The translations under genes and the position numbers were made by a program. Of a stretch of 64,000 bases of DNA, positions 7,354 to 16,056 are shown one piece after another; position 1 is the first letter of the stretch, and each line of letters opens with the position of its first letter. Origin of the DNA: Corallococcus silvisoli. Its GTDB lineage: Bacteria; Myxococcota; Myxococcia; Myxococcales; Myxococcaceae. The stretch lies in contig NZ_JAAAPJ010000003.1 of the NCBI RefSeq assembly GCF_009909145.1, forward strand, positions 372,001-436,000. The letters are read 5' to 3'. The notes below the pieces were generated by a model. The model was not told the origin of the DNA, ran no database searches, and worked only from the letters and a program-made list of their open reading frames with translations.

Positions 7354-8754
7354 ATGACCTCTCCGTTGCTGACACTCCCGCTGTTGCTCTGCCTGGGCCA
7401 GGTCTCCGAGCCCACCTCCATCAACTCCGCACTCCAGGCGCGGCTGTCCTTCTTCGCCAGCGACCAGGATGTCGACACCGAGGGCTCCACCACGTCCTTC
7501 CATGCGGCGCTGGAGGGCCATACGCCAGAGCTCGCGTCGGGCCTGCGCGCGGAGGCGGCGCTGTCGCTCTTCCTCTCCAACGGCGGCAACAGCCAGACGT
7601 TCGGGCTGGTGGACAATGGCAGCACCCTGAGCCTGCGCTACCGGCCTTCCAGCTGGGAGTCCCAGGAGGGCGTCGTCCTCGCGGTCCATCCGCTCAGCAC
7701 GACCCGGCTGTACATGGGCTTCACCTACCCGGTGACCTGGGAGCGGAAGGCCTTCTCCAACCGCGCCAGCACCGAGTCCGCGCTGGAGCTGCGCCTGTCA
7801 CGCCGGCGGTGGGAGGCCTTCGCGGCGCTCAAGTCCGCGGAGGTGCTCGACAGCCTGCGGCTGGAGACCTCCCGCCGCTACGCCCTGCTCGCGGGAGGCT
7901 TCGTGGACGTCACCCCCGAGCTGCGGCTGGCATTGAAGGGCACCGTGCTGAACCGGGGTCAGGTTCCCGGCGTGGGAACCCTGGGCATCGAGATGCACGT
8001 TCCCGTGCGCGGCGCCTCGCTGGGGGGTGCGTGGCACCACGGCGTGCCCGTCGGGAACAACGTCGACCTGGCGCTCTACACGGGCGACCCGACCTTCTTC
8101 GAGCGGTTCTTCGTCCCGGAGACCTACCCGGGCGGCTTCGGCGCGTCGGTGTCGCTGGAGGGGAGCCTCGTGTCGCAGGGGCTCCAGGACCCCGAAGCAT
8201 CCACGTTCCAGCCCAAGACCCAGACCTCGACAGCGGGGGCGCTGGAGGGACGGGTGAAGCAGGGCTTCTGGCGGGCACACGCGCTGGTCTACCTCCGGAC
8301 GCCCGGCTTTATCCAGGCGGACGTCCCCGGCATCCCTCCCTTCCAGGCGTTCAGGAGCAGCGCGGACACCCAGCCAGAGGTGTCAGGCACGCTGAGCAGT
8401 GACTACCACATTCAGGACTGGGGGCTGACGCCCGGGCTGCTGCTGCGGTTCACCCGCCCCGCCTCGTTCCGCCAGTCGGTGCTCGGAGTGCCGGCGCCCG
8501 ACTGGACCACGGTGCTCCTGGGGCCCAACCAGCTCTCCATCCTGCCCGAGGGCGCGGAGCCCAAGACGGCGGTGACGGTGAAGGCCACCGCCCGCTGGGA
8601 CCTGGGAGCGGTGGCGGGAGTCCTCGCGGAGGCGTCGTTCACCCATGATCCGAACCGGGCGACCTTCGAGAATGACGAGACGGGCGTGTCCAGGCCCGTC
8701 CTGCGACCCGCCAACGCGGTGGGCTTCAGCGTTCTGCTCCAGGCCCGCTTCTGA
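7354..8754 (+). CDS. Outer-membrane beta-barrel protein
   Basis: The 466-residue product has a short signal peptide (MTSPLLTLPLLLCLGQV), many alternating amphipathic strands and a C-terminus ending VGFSVLLQARF. A terminal Phe on an amphipathic strand is the usual recognition signal for barrel assembly. It resembles myxobacterial porin-like proteins of unknown cargo. It follows kgtP by 66 bp on the same strand, so it might supply outer-membrane passage for the same substrate; this is inference. No enzymatic motif was seen. Confidence 0.7.
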   Translation: MTSPLLTLPLLLCLGQVSEPTSINSALQARLSFFASDQDVDTEGSTTSFHAALEGHTPELASGLRAEAALSLFLSNGGNSQTFGLVDNGSTLSLRYRPSSWESQEGVVLAVHPLSTTRLYMGFTYPVTWERKAFSNRASTESALELRLSRRRWEAFAALKSAEVLDSLRLETSRRYALLAGGFVDVTPELRLALKGTVLNRGQVPGVGTLGIEMHVPVRGASLGGAWHHGVPVGNNVDLALYTGDPTFFERFFVPETYPGGFGASVSLEGSLVSQGLQDPEASTFQPKTQTSTAGALEGRVKQGFWRAHALVYLRTPGFIQADVPGIPPFQAFRSSADTQPEVSGTLSSDYHIQDWGLTPGLLLRFTRPASFRQSVLGVPAPDWTTVLLGPNQLSILPEGAEPKTAVTVKATARWDLGAVAGVLAEASFTHDPNRATFENDETGVSRPVLRPANAVGFSVLLQARF

Positions 8755-8823
8755 CGCCCGGAGTCAGGACGGGGGCATTGGCGTCTCCCAGGCGCCGGGT
8801 GCGAGGATGCCGCCCTGCCCACC

Positions 8824-9354
8824 ATGAGCACCGCCCCCACTCCTTCCATCTCCGGGGACGTCCGTCCCGAAAGCTCCCCCACCGCCAGCGCGCCGCCCAC
8901 CGTCCTTCCCGCCGCGCGGCGGATGGCCCACGCCGCTGCATGGCTCATGCTGGTGGGGCTGCTCACGGGGGGCTACGTGTCCGCCGCGATGACGGGCAAG
9001 GTGCCCGCGGATCCAGGGATGGCGCTCGCGGCGCACCTGAACGCGCTGATGGGCACCTTCTTCCTCCTGGGCGTCGCGTGGACACTGCCCATGCTGCGCT
9101 ACGGCGCCGTGGGGCAGCAGCGGCTGGCCTGGGCGGTCATCGTCGCCAACTACGCCAACTGGGCCATCACCTGCGTGAAGGCCTGGCTGCGCGTGTCGGG
9201 CGTGGACCTCATCGGACAGGCCACCAATGACGCCGTGTTCATCGCGCTCACCGTCGCCGTGGTGCTGCCCGCGCTCGGGGCCGCCGGCGCCTGGGTGTAT
9301 GGCTTTCGCGGGGGCGGCGGGCCTTCACCCTCCGGTCGGCATCATCTTCCATGA
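8824..9354 (+). CDS. HabA-like four-helix membrane protein
   Basis: After a 33-residue polar N-terminus, the 176-residue protein has four hydrophobic segments (about 35-55, 70-90, 100-122 and 138-160). The pattern AAHLNALMGTFFLLGVAW, then VANYANWAITCVKAW, matches hydroxylaminobenzene mutase (HabA/HabB) and styrene-oxide isomerase-like proteins. Those are small integral membrane isomerases, and an isomerase role is plausible. The last 14 residues (Gly/Pro/Ser-rich, ending GRHHLP) fall at the edge of a probable inserted segment, so the natural C-terminus may have been altered. A 7-bp inverted repeat GCATCAT/ATGATGC spans the stop codon. Confidence 0.65.
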   Translation: MSTAPTPSISGDVRPESSPTASAPPTVLPAARRMAHAAAWLMLVGLLTGGYVSAAMTGKVPADPGMALAAHLNALMGTFFLLGVAWTLPMLRYGAVGQQRLAWAVIVANYANWAITCVKAWLRVSGVDLIGQATNDAVFIALTVAVVLPALGAAGAWVYGFRGGGGPSPSGRHHLP

Positions 9355-9360
9355 TGCGAC

Positions 9361-9540
9361 ATGAGCCTGGTTGTTCGGAAGCTCCACGGAGACGTATCCA
9401 AGTCCATCATCCGTGACGAGATTCTTCCGCGGTGCCTGTGGCCCCAGGCCAAGCTCAGCGTGCATTGGCTGTTGGAGCGCCACGACTTCCCCTCGCCGAG
9501 TCGGGCCCGGCGGGAGCTGATGCAGAGGCAGGCGGCCTGA
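9361..9540 (+). CDS. Small ORF, 59 residues, uncertain
   Basis: An open frame starts at ATG 9361, just after the HabA-like gene, and encodes a basic 59-residue peptide ending RARRELMQRQAA. It has high GC at third positions, like neighbouring genes, but no ribosome binding site and no recognised domain. It may be a fragment of a gene cut by the insertion of the adjacent foreign cassette. The 83 bp that follow, to the HxlR gene stop at 9624, hold nothing recognised. Confidence 0.3.
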   Translation: MSLVVRKLHGDVSKSIIRDEILPRCLWPQAKLSVHWLLERHDFPSPSRARRELMQRQAA

Positions 9541-9623
9541 AGACAGCCAACCTGGTGTCTCATCAATCCGATGCGGTACACCAGCAAGCAGGCGCTGGCC
9601 CAATCGCGCAGCCGCGCATCGCC

Positions 9624-10070
9624 TTACGTCACTTTCCGCACTTCGGTGGCAGCAGGCAGCAGCATCGAGCCATCCTTGGCTTGTGGTGCCATGCGCGGAA
9701 CCGGCTTGCCCGTGCGCTTGTCGAGCAGCACCGAATGGCGTTCGCCGCGCTTGAACAGGTGCTGCTCGCCCCATTGCCGCAGCGCCACCACGATGGGGAA
9801 CAGGCTTTCTCCCCTGACCGTCAGCACATACTCCTGATAAGCCGTACCGTCCGAGGCGTCCTGCGTTTCCAGGATGCCCGCCTCGACCAGCTTGCGCAGC
9901 CGGTCGGAGAGGATGTTTCGCGCCACACCCAGGCTCCCCTGGAAATCACCAAAGCGGCGCATGCCGTCGAAAGCATCGCGCACGATGAGCAGCGACCAGC
10001 GGTCCCCGATCAGGTCGACGGAGCGCGCGACAGGACAAGGTTCGTCGTTCATGGGTCTGCGGGACGGCAT
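9624..10070 (-). CDS. HxlR family transcriptional regulator
   Basis: A 148-residue winged-helix regulator. CPVARSVDLIGDRWSLLIVR is the hallmark start of HxlR domains, with the conserved Cys near residue 12. It is followed by the recognition region RFGDFQGSLGVARNILSDRL and the wing. ATG at 10070 is chosen because AGGAG lies 5 nt upstream; a second ATG at 10052 is possible. It is divergent from the MFS exporter and decarboxylase genes, and a strong dyad (10108-10122) lies between them, so it probably represses that operon and itself. Sequence style is closer to beta- or gammaproteobacteria than to the surrounding genes. Confidence 0.85.
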   Translation of the reverse strand: MPSRRPMNDEPCPVARSVDLIGDRWSLLIVRDAFDGMRRFGDFQGSLGVARNILSDRLRKLVEAGILETQDASDGTAYQEYVLTVRGESLFPIVVALRQWGEQHLFKRGERHSVLLDKRTGKPVPRMAPQAKDGSMLLPAATEVRKVT

Positions 10071-10107
10071 GGAGTCTCCTGGCAGGCTGACAGGGGCAAG
10101 ACATTTG

Positions 10108-10122
10108 GTTGCATTTTGCAAC
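10108..10122. promoter_or_regulatory. Probable HxlR operator
   Basis: GTTGCATTTTGCAAC is a perfect 15-bp dyad (6-bp arms, TTT centre) in an AT-rich patch between the divergent HxlR and MFS genes. HxlR and MarR-type winged helices bind dyads of this size. It lies 38 bp upstream of the HxlR start codon. Confidence 0.6.
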
Positions 10123-10135
10123 TACATGGCTTAGA

Positions 10136-10164
10136 ATTCAATCGGTTTTGCAGTCGGATTGAAT
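10136..10164. promoter_or_regulatory. Second inverted repeat at the exporter start
   Basis: ATTCAATC at 10136-10143 is repeated inverted as GATTGAAT at 10157-10164 with a 13-bp spacer. It lies at the likely promoter or leader of the MFS gene and may be a second operator or part of the promoter region. Confidence 0.4.
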
Positions 10165-10176
10165 GGACCTGGGAAC

Positions 10177-11421
10177 GTGAAGGCTTCTCGTGCGACACCG
10201 TCACCGCCGGGTCGAAGCAACGCCCCGGCCCGGCCTGCGGACATGCCCCGCAGCTTGGTATGGCTGTTCACCATCGCCAGCGGCTTGAGTGTGGCGAATG
10301 TCTATTACGCCCAGCCTTTGCTGGACGCGCTGGCACGGGACTTCGGCATCAGCCATGCGGCGATCGGCGGTGTGGTCACGGCCACGCAGACCGGTTGCGC
10401 GCTGGCCTTGCTGCTGCTGGTGCCGCTGGGCGACCGGGGGGACCGCCGCCGCCTGATGGCGATGCAACTGCTGGCGCTGGTGGCCGCGCTGGCGGCGGTG
10501 AGCATGGCGCGCTCTGCGTCTGCGCTGCTGGCGGGCATGCTCGCCGTGGGCTTGCTGGGTACGGCGATGACGCAGGGGTTGATCGCCTACGCGGCCAGCG
10601 CCGCCGCGCCCCACGAACAAGGGCGGGTCGTCGGCGCGGCGCAAAGCGGCGTGTTCATCGGTCTGCTGCTCGCCCGGGTGTTTGCTGGCGGCGTCAGCGA
10701 CCTGGCCGGCTGGCGCGGCGTGTACCTCTGCGCCGCCGCGCTGATGCTGGGGATCGCGCTGCCGCTGTGGCGGCGGCTGCCCGCCTTGGCCGCCAAGCCG
10801 AATGCGATGAGCTACCCGCGCCTGATCGCTTCCATGCTGACGCTGCTGCGGCAGGAGAAGGCGCTGCAAGTGCGCGGCGTGCTGGCGCTGCTGATGTTCG
10901 CGGCGTTCAACATCTTCTGGAGTGCGCTGGTGCTGCCGCTGAGTGCACCGCCCCATGGCTTTTCGCACACCGCCATCGGCGCCTTTGGCCTGGTCGGCGT
11001 GGTCGGTGCGCTGGCTGCCGCGCGTGCCGGGCAATGGGCCGACCGTGGCCATGTCCAGCGCACCAGCGCAGCGGCACTCGTGGCGCTGCTGTTGGCCTGG
11101 TGGCCACTGTCGCTGATGGAATGGTCGCTCGGGGCGCTGGTGGTCGGCATCGTGCTGCTCGACCTGGGCGGCCAGGCGCTGCACGTCACCAACCAGAGCA
11201 TGATTTTCCGCACCCGGCCCGAGGCGCACAGCCGGCTGGTCGGCCTCTACATGCTGTTCTATGCAATCGGCAGCGGGTTGGGCGCGATCAGCACGACGGC
11301 GACCTATGCCCATGCCGGCTGGCAGGGCGTGTGCCTGCTGGGCGCAGCGGTCAGCCTGCTGGCGCTGCTGTTCTGGTGGACGACGCGGCGGGCCACGCCC
11401 CCGGCGGCGGTTCGGGCATGA
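10177..11421 (+). CDS. MFS exporter
   Basis: A major facilitator with twelve predicted membrane segments. After a polar N-terminus it reads LVWLFTIASGLSVANVYYAQ, a signature of the drug/sugar efflux type MFS proteins, followed by the loop motif GDRGDRRRLM. The start is uncertain: GTG at 10177 (414 residues) is listed; TTG at 10159 or ATG at 10243 are alternatives, and none has a strong Shine-Dalgarno sequence. Its stop overlaps an ATG of the decarboxylase frame (ATGA, 11418-11421), so they form one operon under the divergent HxlR regulator. It may export the decarboxylase product or the inducer; the substrate is unknown. Probably laterally acquired. Confidence 0.82.
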   Translation: MKASRATPSPPGRSNAPARPADMPRSLVWLFTIASGLSVANVYYAQPLLDALARDFGISHAAIGGVVTATQTGCALALLLLVPLGDRGDRRRLMAMQLLALVAALAAVSMARSASALLAGMLAVGLLGTAMTQGLIAYAASAAAPHEQGRVVGAAQSGVFIGLLLARVFAGGVSDLAGWRGVYLCAAALMLGIALPLWRRLPALAAKPNAMSYPRLIASMLTLLRQEKALQVRGVLALLMFAAFNIFWSALVLPLSAPPHGFSHTAIGAFGLVGVVGALAAARAGQWADRGHVQRTSAAALVALLLAWWPLSLMEWSLGALVVGIVLLDLGGQALHVTNQSMIFRTRPEAHSRLVGLYMLFYAIGSGLGAISTTATYAHAGWQGVCLLGAAVSLLALLFWWTTRRATPPAAVRA

Positions 11422-11444
11422 CACAGGAACGGAGGGACTCTCGA

Positions 11445-12806
11445 ATGGACGAACTGGAGTTGCTGGCGGATGCCGATGCACGCGGTCGTCGCTACACCGA
11501 AGCCAATGGCCATCGCCGGGTGTTTCCTTCGGACGCAGCAATCGCCGCATTGGCGGCCTTTGACGAGCCGCTACCCGAGCAGGGTTCGCCCGCCGAGGAC
11601 ACGCTGGCGCTGCTGGACGAAAGGGGATCGCCCGCGACCACCGCGTCCAACGGCCCGCGCTACTTCGGTTTCGTGATCGGCGCGGCGTTGCCCGCCGCAG
11701 CGGCGGCGGAGCGGTTGATGCTGGCGTGGGATCAATGCGCCTCAACCTTCGACAATTCGCCGGTGTCGGCCACGCTGGAGCGTGTGGCCGCCCGCTGGGT
11801 GCTCGACGCGCTGGGGCTCCCGTGGGACAGCGCCGTCGGCTTCGGCACCAGCGCCACGGCCTGCACGCTGACCGCCTTGGCAACCGCGCGGCGCGAGCTG
11901 CTGGCGCGCCTGGGCTGGGACTTCGACGGCCAGGGACTGAACGGAGCGCCGGAAATCCGGGTGGTGGTCTCCGAGCTGGCCCACATCACGGTCAAGAAGG
12001 CATTGCGCGTGCTGGGCTTCGGGCTGAACCAGATCGTCCATGCCCCAGTCGATGCCCAAGGCCGGGTGGATGCCGCCCGGCTGCCGCCGCTGGATGAGCG
12101 CACAATCCTCTGCCTGCAAGCGGGCGAGGTGAATACCGGCGCATTCGATCCGTTCGACCAGCTCATGCCGCACGCCAGAAAGGCCAGCGCATGGGTGCAT
12201 GTGGATGGCGCCTTCGGCCTGTGGGCGCGAGCCTCATCGCTGGCCCACCTGACCCAAGGCATCGAGCTGGCCGATAGCTGGACGACCGACGCGCACAAGT
12301 GGCTGAACACGCCCTACGACTGCGCCATGACCATCTGCCGCGATGCGCGGGCGCTGGCAGAGGCCATGAACAGCGATGCCGCCTATTCCAGCGCCCGGAT
12401 GGACGCGCAGAAGAACCTCACGCTGGAGTTCTCGCGCCGGCCTCGTGGCATTCCGGTGTGGGCGGCGCTGCGCAGCCTGGGGCGCGAAGGCATCGCCGAG
12501 CTGGTTGAGCGGCACTGCGCGCAAGCGCGCCGCATTGGCGATGGCCTGGCGCGGGCCGGCTTCGAGGTGCTCAACGCGGTGACGCTCAATCAGGTGCTGT
12601 TCCGCTGCACGAGCGATGCGCAGACGCTGGCGGTGCGCGCGGCGGTACAGGCATCCGGCGACGCATGGTTCAGCGGCACGGTTTGGCAGGGGCGTCCTGC
12701 CATGCGTATCAGCGTATCGTCCTGGCGCACGCAAGACACGGATGTTGACGCGCTGCTGGCCCTGCTGGGGAGGCTAGGCCCCGCGCAGGGGAAGGCCGCG
12801 ACATGA
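11445..12806 (+). CDS. PLP-dependent group II decarboxylase family protein
   Basis: A 453-residue cytoplasmic enzyme of the fold-type I PLP decarboxylase family (glutamate/aromatic amino acid decarboxylase relatives). HVDGAFG supplies the Asp that contacts the pyridine nitrogen. TTDAHKW contains the Schiff-base Lys at about residue 285. Substrate cannot be predicted. ATG at 11445 has GGAGGG 8 nt upstream; an ATG at 11418 overlapping the MFS stop is the alternative. The same reading frame stays open far upstream, but that part is antisense to the HxlR gene and out of frame with the MFS gene. It is the last gene of the acquired cassette; a transposase remnant begins 38 bp later. Confidence 0.85.
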   Translation: MDELELLADADARGRRYTEANGHRRVFPSDAAIAALAAFDEPLPEQGSPAEDTLALLDERGSPATTASNGPRYFGFVIGAALPAAAAAERLMLAWDQCASTFDNSPVSATLERVAARWVLDALGLPWDSAVGFGTSATACTLTALATARRELLARLGWDFDGQGLNGAPEIRVVVSELAHITVKKALRVLGFGLNQIVHAPVDAQGRVDAARLPPLDERTILCLQAGEVNTGAFDPFDQLMPHARKASAWVHVDGAFGLWARASSLAHLTQGIELADSWTTDAHKWLNTPYDCAMTICRDARALAEAMNSDAAYSSARMDAQKNLTLEFSRRPRGIPVWAALRSLGREGIAELVERHCAQARRIGDGLARAGFEVLNAVTLNQVLFRCTSDAQTLAVRAAVQASGDAWFSGTVWQGRPAMRISVSSWRTQDTDVDALLALLGRLGPAQGKAAT

Positions 12807-12843
12807 TAGTCGCCCCGGCGCCCCACTTCGACCGAGCAGCGGA

Positions 12844-13030
12844 GCAGCTGCCTCGACGGCGGCCCCGGAGGCGCGGCTGGCCTACAGCCTCAATGGCGTG
12901 ATGGAGGACCGCGACGGGCTGCTCGTGGACCTCGCGGTGATGCCGGAGGGAGGGCTGCGCCGAGCGCGACGCGGCCGTGATGGTGCTCGAGGGGATGAAG
13001 TCCCGGCGTTTCAAAGGCAGGGAGCGGACG
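12844..13030 (+). pseudogene. Decayed IS5-family transposase fragment
   Basis: Translation gives ASTAAPEARLAY, then VMEDRDGLLVDLAV. After a +1 frameshift near 12958 it gives AERDAAVMVLEGMKSRRF. These match, in order, the IS5-family DDE transposase segments ASTTDPEARL, LMENRDGLLVD and AERDAALxML. The intervening KLSYMGH region is deleted and both ends are missing. It marks the right edge of the foreign cassette and is a scar of transposition. The rest of the 292-bp gap to 13098 holds nothing recognised. Confidence 0.7.
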
Positions 13031-13098
13031 GAGGTTGAGAGCGAACTCAACGAGAGGACCGGCCTCATGCCTGCAAACCGGGCTTCGTCAACAGCCTG

Positions 13099-14808
13099 CT
13101 AGAAGGCCGTGCGGGTGAGCTTGAAGTCGGCGTTCGCCCACGCCTCGTCGAAGCGCTCGCGCGCGGAGGCGGCGTCGGCGGTCCGGCCCTGCCCCTCCAA
13201 CGCGCGGGTGAGGCCAAACAGCGCCCAGCCATTGCCAGGGTTGCGGCGCAGGTCCTCCCGGTAGACGGACTCCGCGGCCTTCCACTGCTTCGCGTCCAGC
13301 AGCGCCGCGCCCTGGAAGTGACGCACGGGATAGAACCAGTCGCTGGGCTCCGAATAGGCCAGCTGGTCGGAGGCGCGCACCGCGTCCTCCCAGAGCGTCA
13401 GCGCATCGGACTTTCCCTGGCGCTCGGCGATGGAGGCGTCGAGCACCCGGGCCGCCACGTCCAGCACGTCCTTGGCGGAGTTGTTGCCGGCGGTCAGCGT
13501 GTCGGGCACATCCGCGGCCAGCGCCACGAGCTTCGCGTGCTCCGCCCGGGCCTCCTTGATGTGGCCGCGGGCGGCGAGCGCCAGCCCGTGCGCGTGCAGC
13601 CACAGCCCCATCAGCACGGGGTACTTCGGATCCGGCTTGGGTTCGGCGAGCAGCGCGTCGTAGCGCCCGAAGCGCACCATCGCGAGCAGCGGCTCGGCGG
13701 CGAAGAAGTCCATGCCGGGCATCGCATCCACCATCTCGGGCTTCATCACACCCGCCGCCTCGCGCGCCGCCCGGATGGACTCCTCGGAGCGGCCCTCCAT
13801 GGAGGCCGAATACGAGAGGAAGCCCCAGTTGTGGGCCAGATACATGGGGTAGTAACCGGTCGGGTTCACCCGGCGCAGATAGGCCTCATCCGCCTGGATG
13901 GCGCGGCGGTTGCTCTCCGACGCCTCCTCGTACTTCCCCAGCCGCTGGTAGATGTGCGCGGGCATGTGGACGAGGTGGCCGGCCCCCGGCATCAAGTCGG
14001 GCAGCCGGCGCGCGGACGGCAGCGCTCGCTCGGGGTGGTCCGAAGCCTCCATCACATGGATGTAATAGTGATTGGCGCCGGGGTGGTCCGGGACGCGCGC
14101 GAGCACCGCCTCCAGCCGGGAGACGATCTCCTCCGTGCCCGGCTCCGGCCTGGCCTGGAGCGACCACAGCTTCCAGGGGTTCAAATCCATCAGGGACTCC
14201 ACGAAGAGCACCTGCACGTCCTGGTCATCCGGGAAGCGCTGGGCCACGTCCCGCATGGCCTTGGCATAGGCCTGACTGAAGGGCTTCATCTCCTCCGGCG
14301 TGCGCGGCTCGGGCCCGCCATAGCGCCGGGACAGGGCGCCAATGAGCGCCTGCTCCGTCGGAGTGCCCTCGGAAGCGAGCGCCTTCGCCCGCTGCAAGGC
14401 CTCCCAGGCGGTCGCGGCCCGGTCCGGAAGCATGGGCATGTTGTAGTTGGGCCCCTGCACCAGGGCCACGCCCCAGAAACACATCGCGCAGGACGGGTCC
14501 AGCTGGGCCGCCCGCGCGAACGAGCGCGCGGCCTCGTCGTGGTTGAAGGCATAGGTGAGCCGCATGCCCTGGTCGAAGAACGCCTGCGCGTCCTGCGACT
14601 TCGTCGTCACCGTCCATTGGAAGTTGCCAAGGTCGTCGAAGAGGCTGGCCCCCTCGGCGAGCGAGGCCACGCGCGACGGCACGGAGGCATCGCCCTGCGT
14701 CCCTTGCGAAGGGGCATCGGCGACCGGCGGGCTGGCGGCATGGGCCCGGCCGAACGGCCCCTGCGCCATCAACGCGGGAATGAGGATGAGCAGGACTTGC
14801 GCGCGCAC
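13099..14808 (-). CDS. Secreted TPR-repeat protein
   Basis: The 569-residue protein has a signal peptide (MRAQVLLILIPALMAQG, cleavage near AHA) and then TPR-like helices throughout. These include QAFFDQGMRLTYAFNHDEAARSFARAAQLDP at about 75-105 and further pairs near 270-300 and 500-550. CAMCFWGVALVQGPNYNMPM is typical of a widespread family of periplasmic TPR proteins of unknown role. It probably acts as a periplasmic scaffold for protein-protein contacts. It is a single gene with no partner in its transcription unit. Confidence 0.75.
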   Translation of the reverse strand: MRAQVLLILIPALMAQGPFGRAHAASPPVADAPSQGTQGDASVPSRVASLAEGASLFDDLGNFQWTVTTKSQDAQAFFDQGMRLTYAFNHDEAARSFARAAQLDPSCAMCFWGVALVQGPNYNMPMLPDRAATAWEALQRAKALASEGTPTEQALIGALSRRYGGPEPRTPEEMKPFSQAYAKAMRDVAQRFPDDQDVQVLFVESLMDLNPWKLWSLQARPEPGTEEIVSRLEAVLARVPDHPGANHYYIHVMEASDHPERALPSARRLPDLMPGAGHLVHMPAHIYQRLGKYEEASESNRRAIQADEAYLRRVNPTGYYPMYLAHNWGFLSYSASMEGRSEESIRAAREAAGVMKPEMVDAMPGMDFFAAEPLLAMVRFGRYDALLAEPKPDPKYPVLMGLWLHAHGLALAARGHIKEARAEHAKLVALAADVPDTLTAGNNSAKDVLDVAARVLDASIAERQGKSDALTLWEDAVRASDQLAYSEPSDWFYPVRHFQGAALLDAKQWKAAESVYREDLRRNPGNGWALFGLTRALEGQGRTADAASARERFDEAWANADFKLTRTAF

Positions 14809-14988
14809 GATGTTCCCCCGGGCACGCCGGCCCGGCCGCGTGGCGGTTCACGCGACACCCGGACGTCCCAGGCAACGGTGGGGGGTGCGCACGCCCCTGG
14901 CAATCCACCCCGGGCAGGGTGTCCCTCCAATCGATGACACCCTCGCCCGGTGCCTGCCCGGTCCCAGGGGACCGCCGACGCGACGGGC

Positions 14989-15996
14989 TCACTTCTCCAG
15001 GTCGTCGAGGATCTTCCCCATGGGCGAAGGCGTGCCCATGAACTTCTGGAACCGGCTGCGGTCGTCCGAACCCAGGTCGTAGTTCTCCAGGTTCTGGTCG
15101 TTCTTGTTCCCGTGGGGCCGGAAGCCCGAGTAGTCCTGGCGGGCCGGCAGGCCGTGCTCGGCGCGGATGCCGTTCTCCGTGGGCGCCCAGTTCTTCGGCG
15201 TGTGCGGCGTGGGGCGCAGGCCCACGGTCTCGAACTCCTCCGTCAGGCGCAGGCGGGTCTCCACGGTGTCCTTCATCGCGGCCGAGTGCTCCGGGTAGCG
15301 CTTGAAGACCTCCGCGTCGCTGTGCTTGCTGGCCGCCAGCGGGCTCACCTGCAAGCCATTGGACGCGCGCCACGCGTGGACCGACTCGTGGCCCAGGCTG
15401 TTGAAGCGCTGGCCGGGGTCCTTCTCGTTGTAGTTGATGCGGCTGGCCTGGCCCGCGCTGGGCTGGCCGTCGTAGCGGTACGCCGGGCGCAGCGACTGGA
15501 GGGTGCCGTCGTGGCGCGGCGCGTGCGACATGGGCATGGAGGCATCCCGCCCGGAGTAGATGTCCGCCACCGTCAGCGGCTTCTGCGCGGTGCCCGTCGC
15601 GCCGGGGTTCACGTGCTGCGTGCGGCCGTTGAGCTCCGTCATCATCCGGTTGCCCACCGGCTTGTCCATCAGCCGGTGCGTGGAGGTGCGCGCATCCGAC
15701 GTGAAGTCCGCGAAGTCCGCGCCCGACTGCTTGCTGTCACGGCGGGTCCGGACGCCCGACAGGTCCGGGTGCACGACGCCGTAGTCCGCCGGCTTCAGGT
15801 TGTTCTTGCCGCTCTGCAGCTCCGCCGGCGAGGGCGGCTTCGGCTTCGAGGCCGTCTCCGGCTTCACCGTCTTCGGCGTCTCCATCTTCGGCGCCACGGT
15901 CTTCGGCGTCTCCATCTTGGGGGGCGCGCTGCTGCTGCGCGAGCGCGAGCCGGAGGAGAGCGACGGGGTGGAGAAGGAGGAGGAGCGGAGCTTCAT
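14989..15996 (-). CDS. M91-type zinc protease effector-like protein
   Basis: The 335-residue protein starts with a Ser-rich segment (SSSFSTPSLSSGSR) and a tandem repeat PKMETPKTV at residues 28-45, without a signal peptide. The middle and end match the M91 peptidase fold of type III effectors (NleD/HopH1/XopG). LGHESVHAWRASNG has the HExxH zinc motif at 203-207, then EEFETVGL gives a downstream acidic ligand region, then TENGIRAEHGLPARQDYSGF. Known M91 proteins cleave host proteins after injection. Here it may be injected into prey or a competitor, which is inference. It is a single gene behind a sigma-54-like promoter at 16037-16056. Confidence 0.75.
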   Translation of the reverse strand: MKLRSSSFSTPSLSSGSRSRSSSAPPKMETPKTVAPKMETPKTVKPETASKPKPPSPAELQSGKNNLKPADYGVVHPDLSGVRTRRDSKQSGADFADFTSDARTSTHRLMDKPVGNRMMTELNGRTQHVNPGATGTAQKPLTVADIYSGRDASMPMSHAPRHDGTLQSLRPAYRYDGQPSAGQASRINYNEKDPGQRFNSLGHESVHAWRASNGLQVSPLAASKHSDAEVFKRYPEHSAAMKDTVETRLRLTEEFETVGLRPTPHTPKNWAPTENGIRAEHGLPARQDYSGFRPHGNKNDQNLENYDLGSDDRSRFQKFMGTPSPMGKILDDLEK

Positions 15997-16036
15997 GGCG
16001 GAACCTCGGGAGCGGAACGCGTGGATGAACCACCCC

Positions 16037-16056
16037 TAGAGCAACCACCGTGCCGC
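16037..16056 (-). promoter_or_regulatory. sigma-54 promoter of the M91-type gene
   Basis: The reverse strand reads CGGCACGGTGGTTGCTCTAG. The -12 element TTGC is perfect, the -24 element is CGGCAC (one mismatch), and GG to GC spacing is 12 bp. Predicted start near 16029, 33 nt before the ATG at 15996. The TGCTCTAG tail is shared with the promoters at 314 and 4036. Confidence 0.7.

Noticed and set aside
9432..11444. A long in-frame 5' extension of the PLP decarboxylase
   Set aside because: The extension is antisense to the HxlR gene and overlaps the MFS gene in another frame. Both of those have clear family motifs, and the decarboxylase has its own ribosome binding site before 11445.
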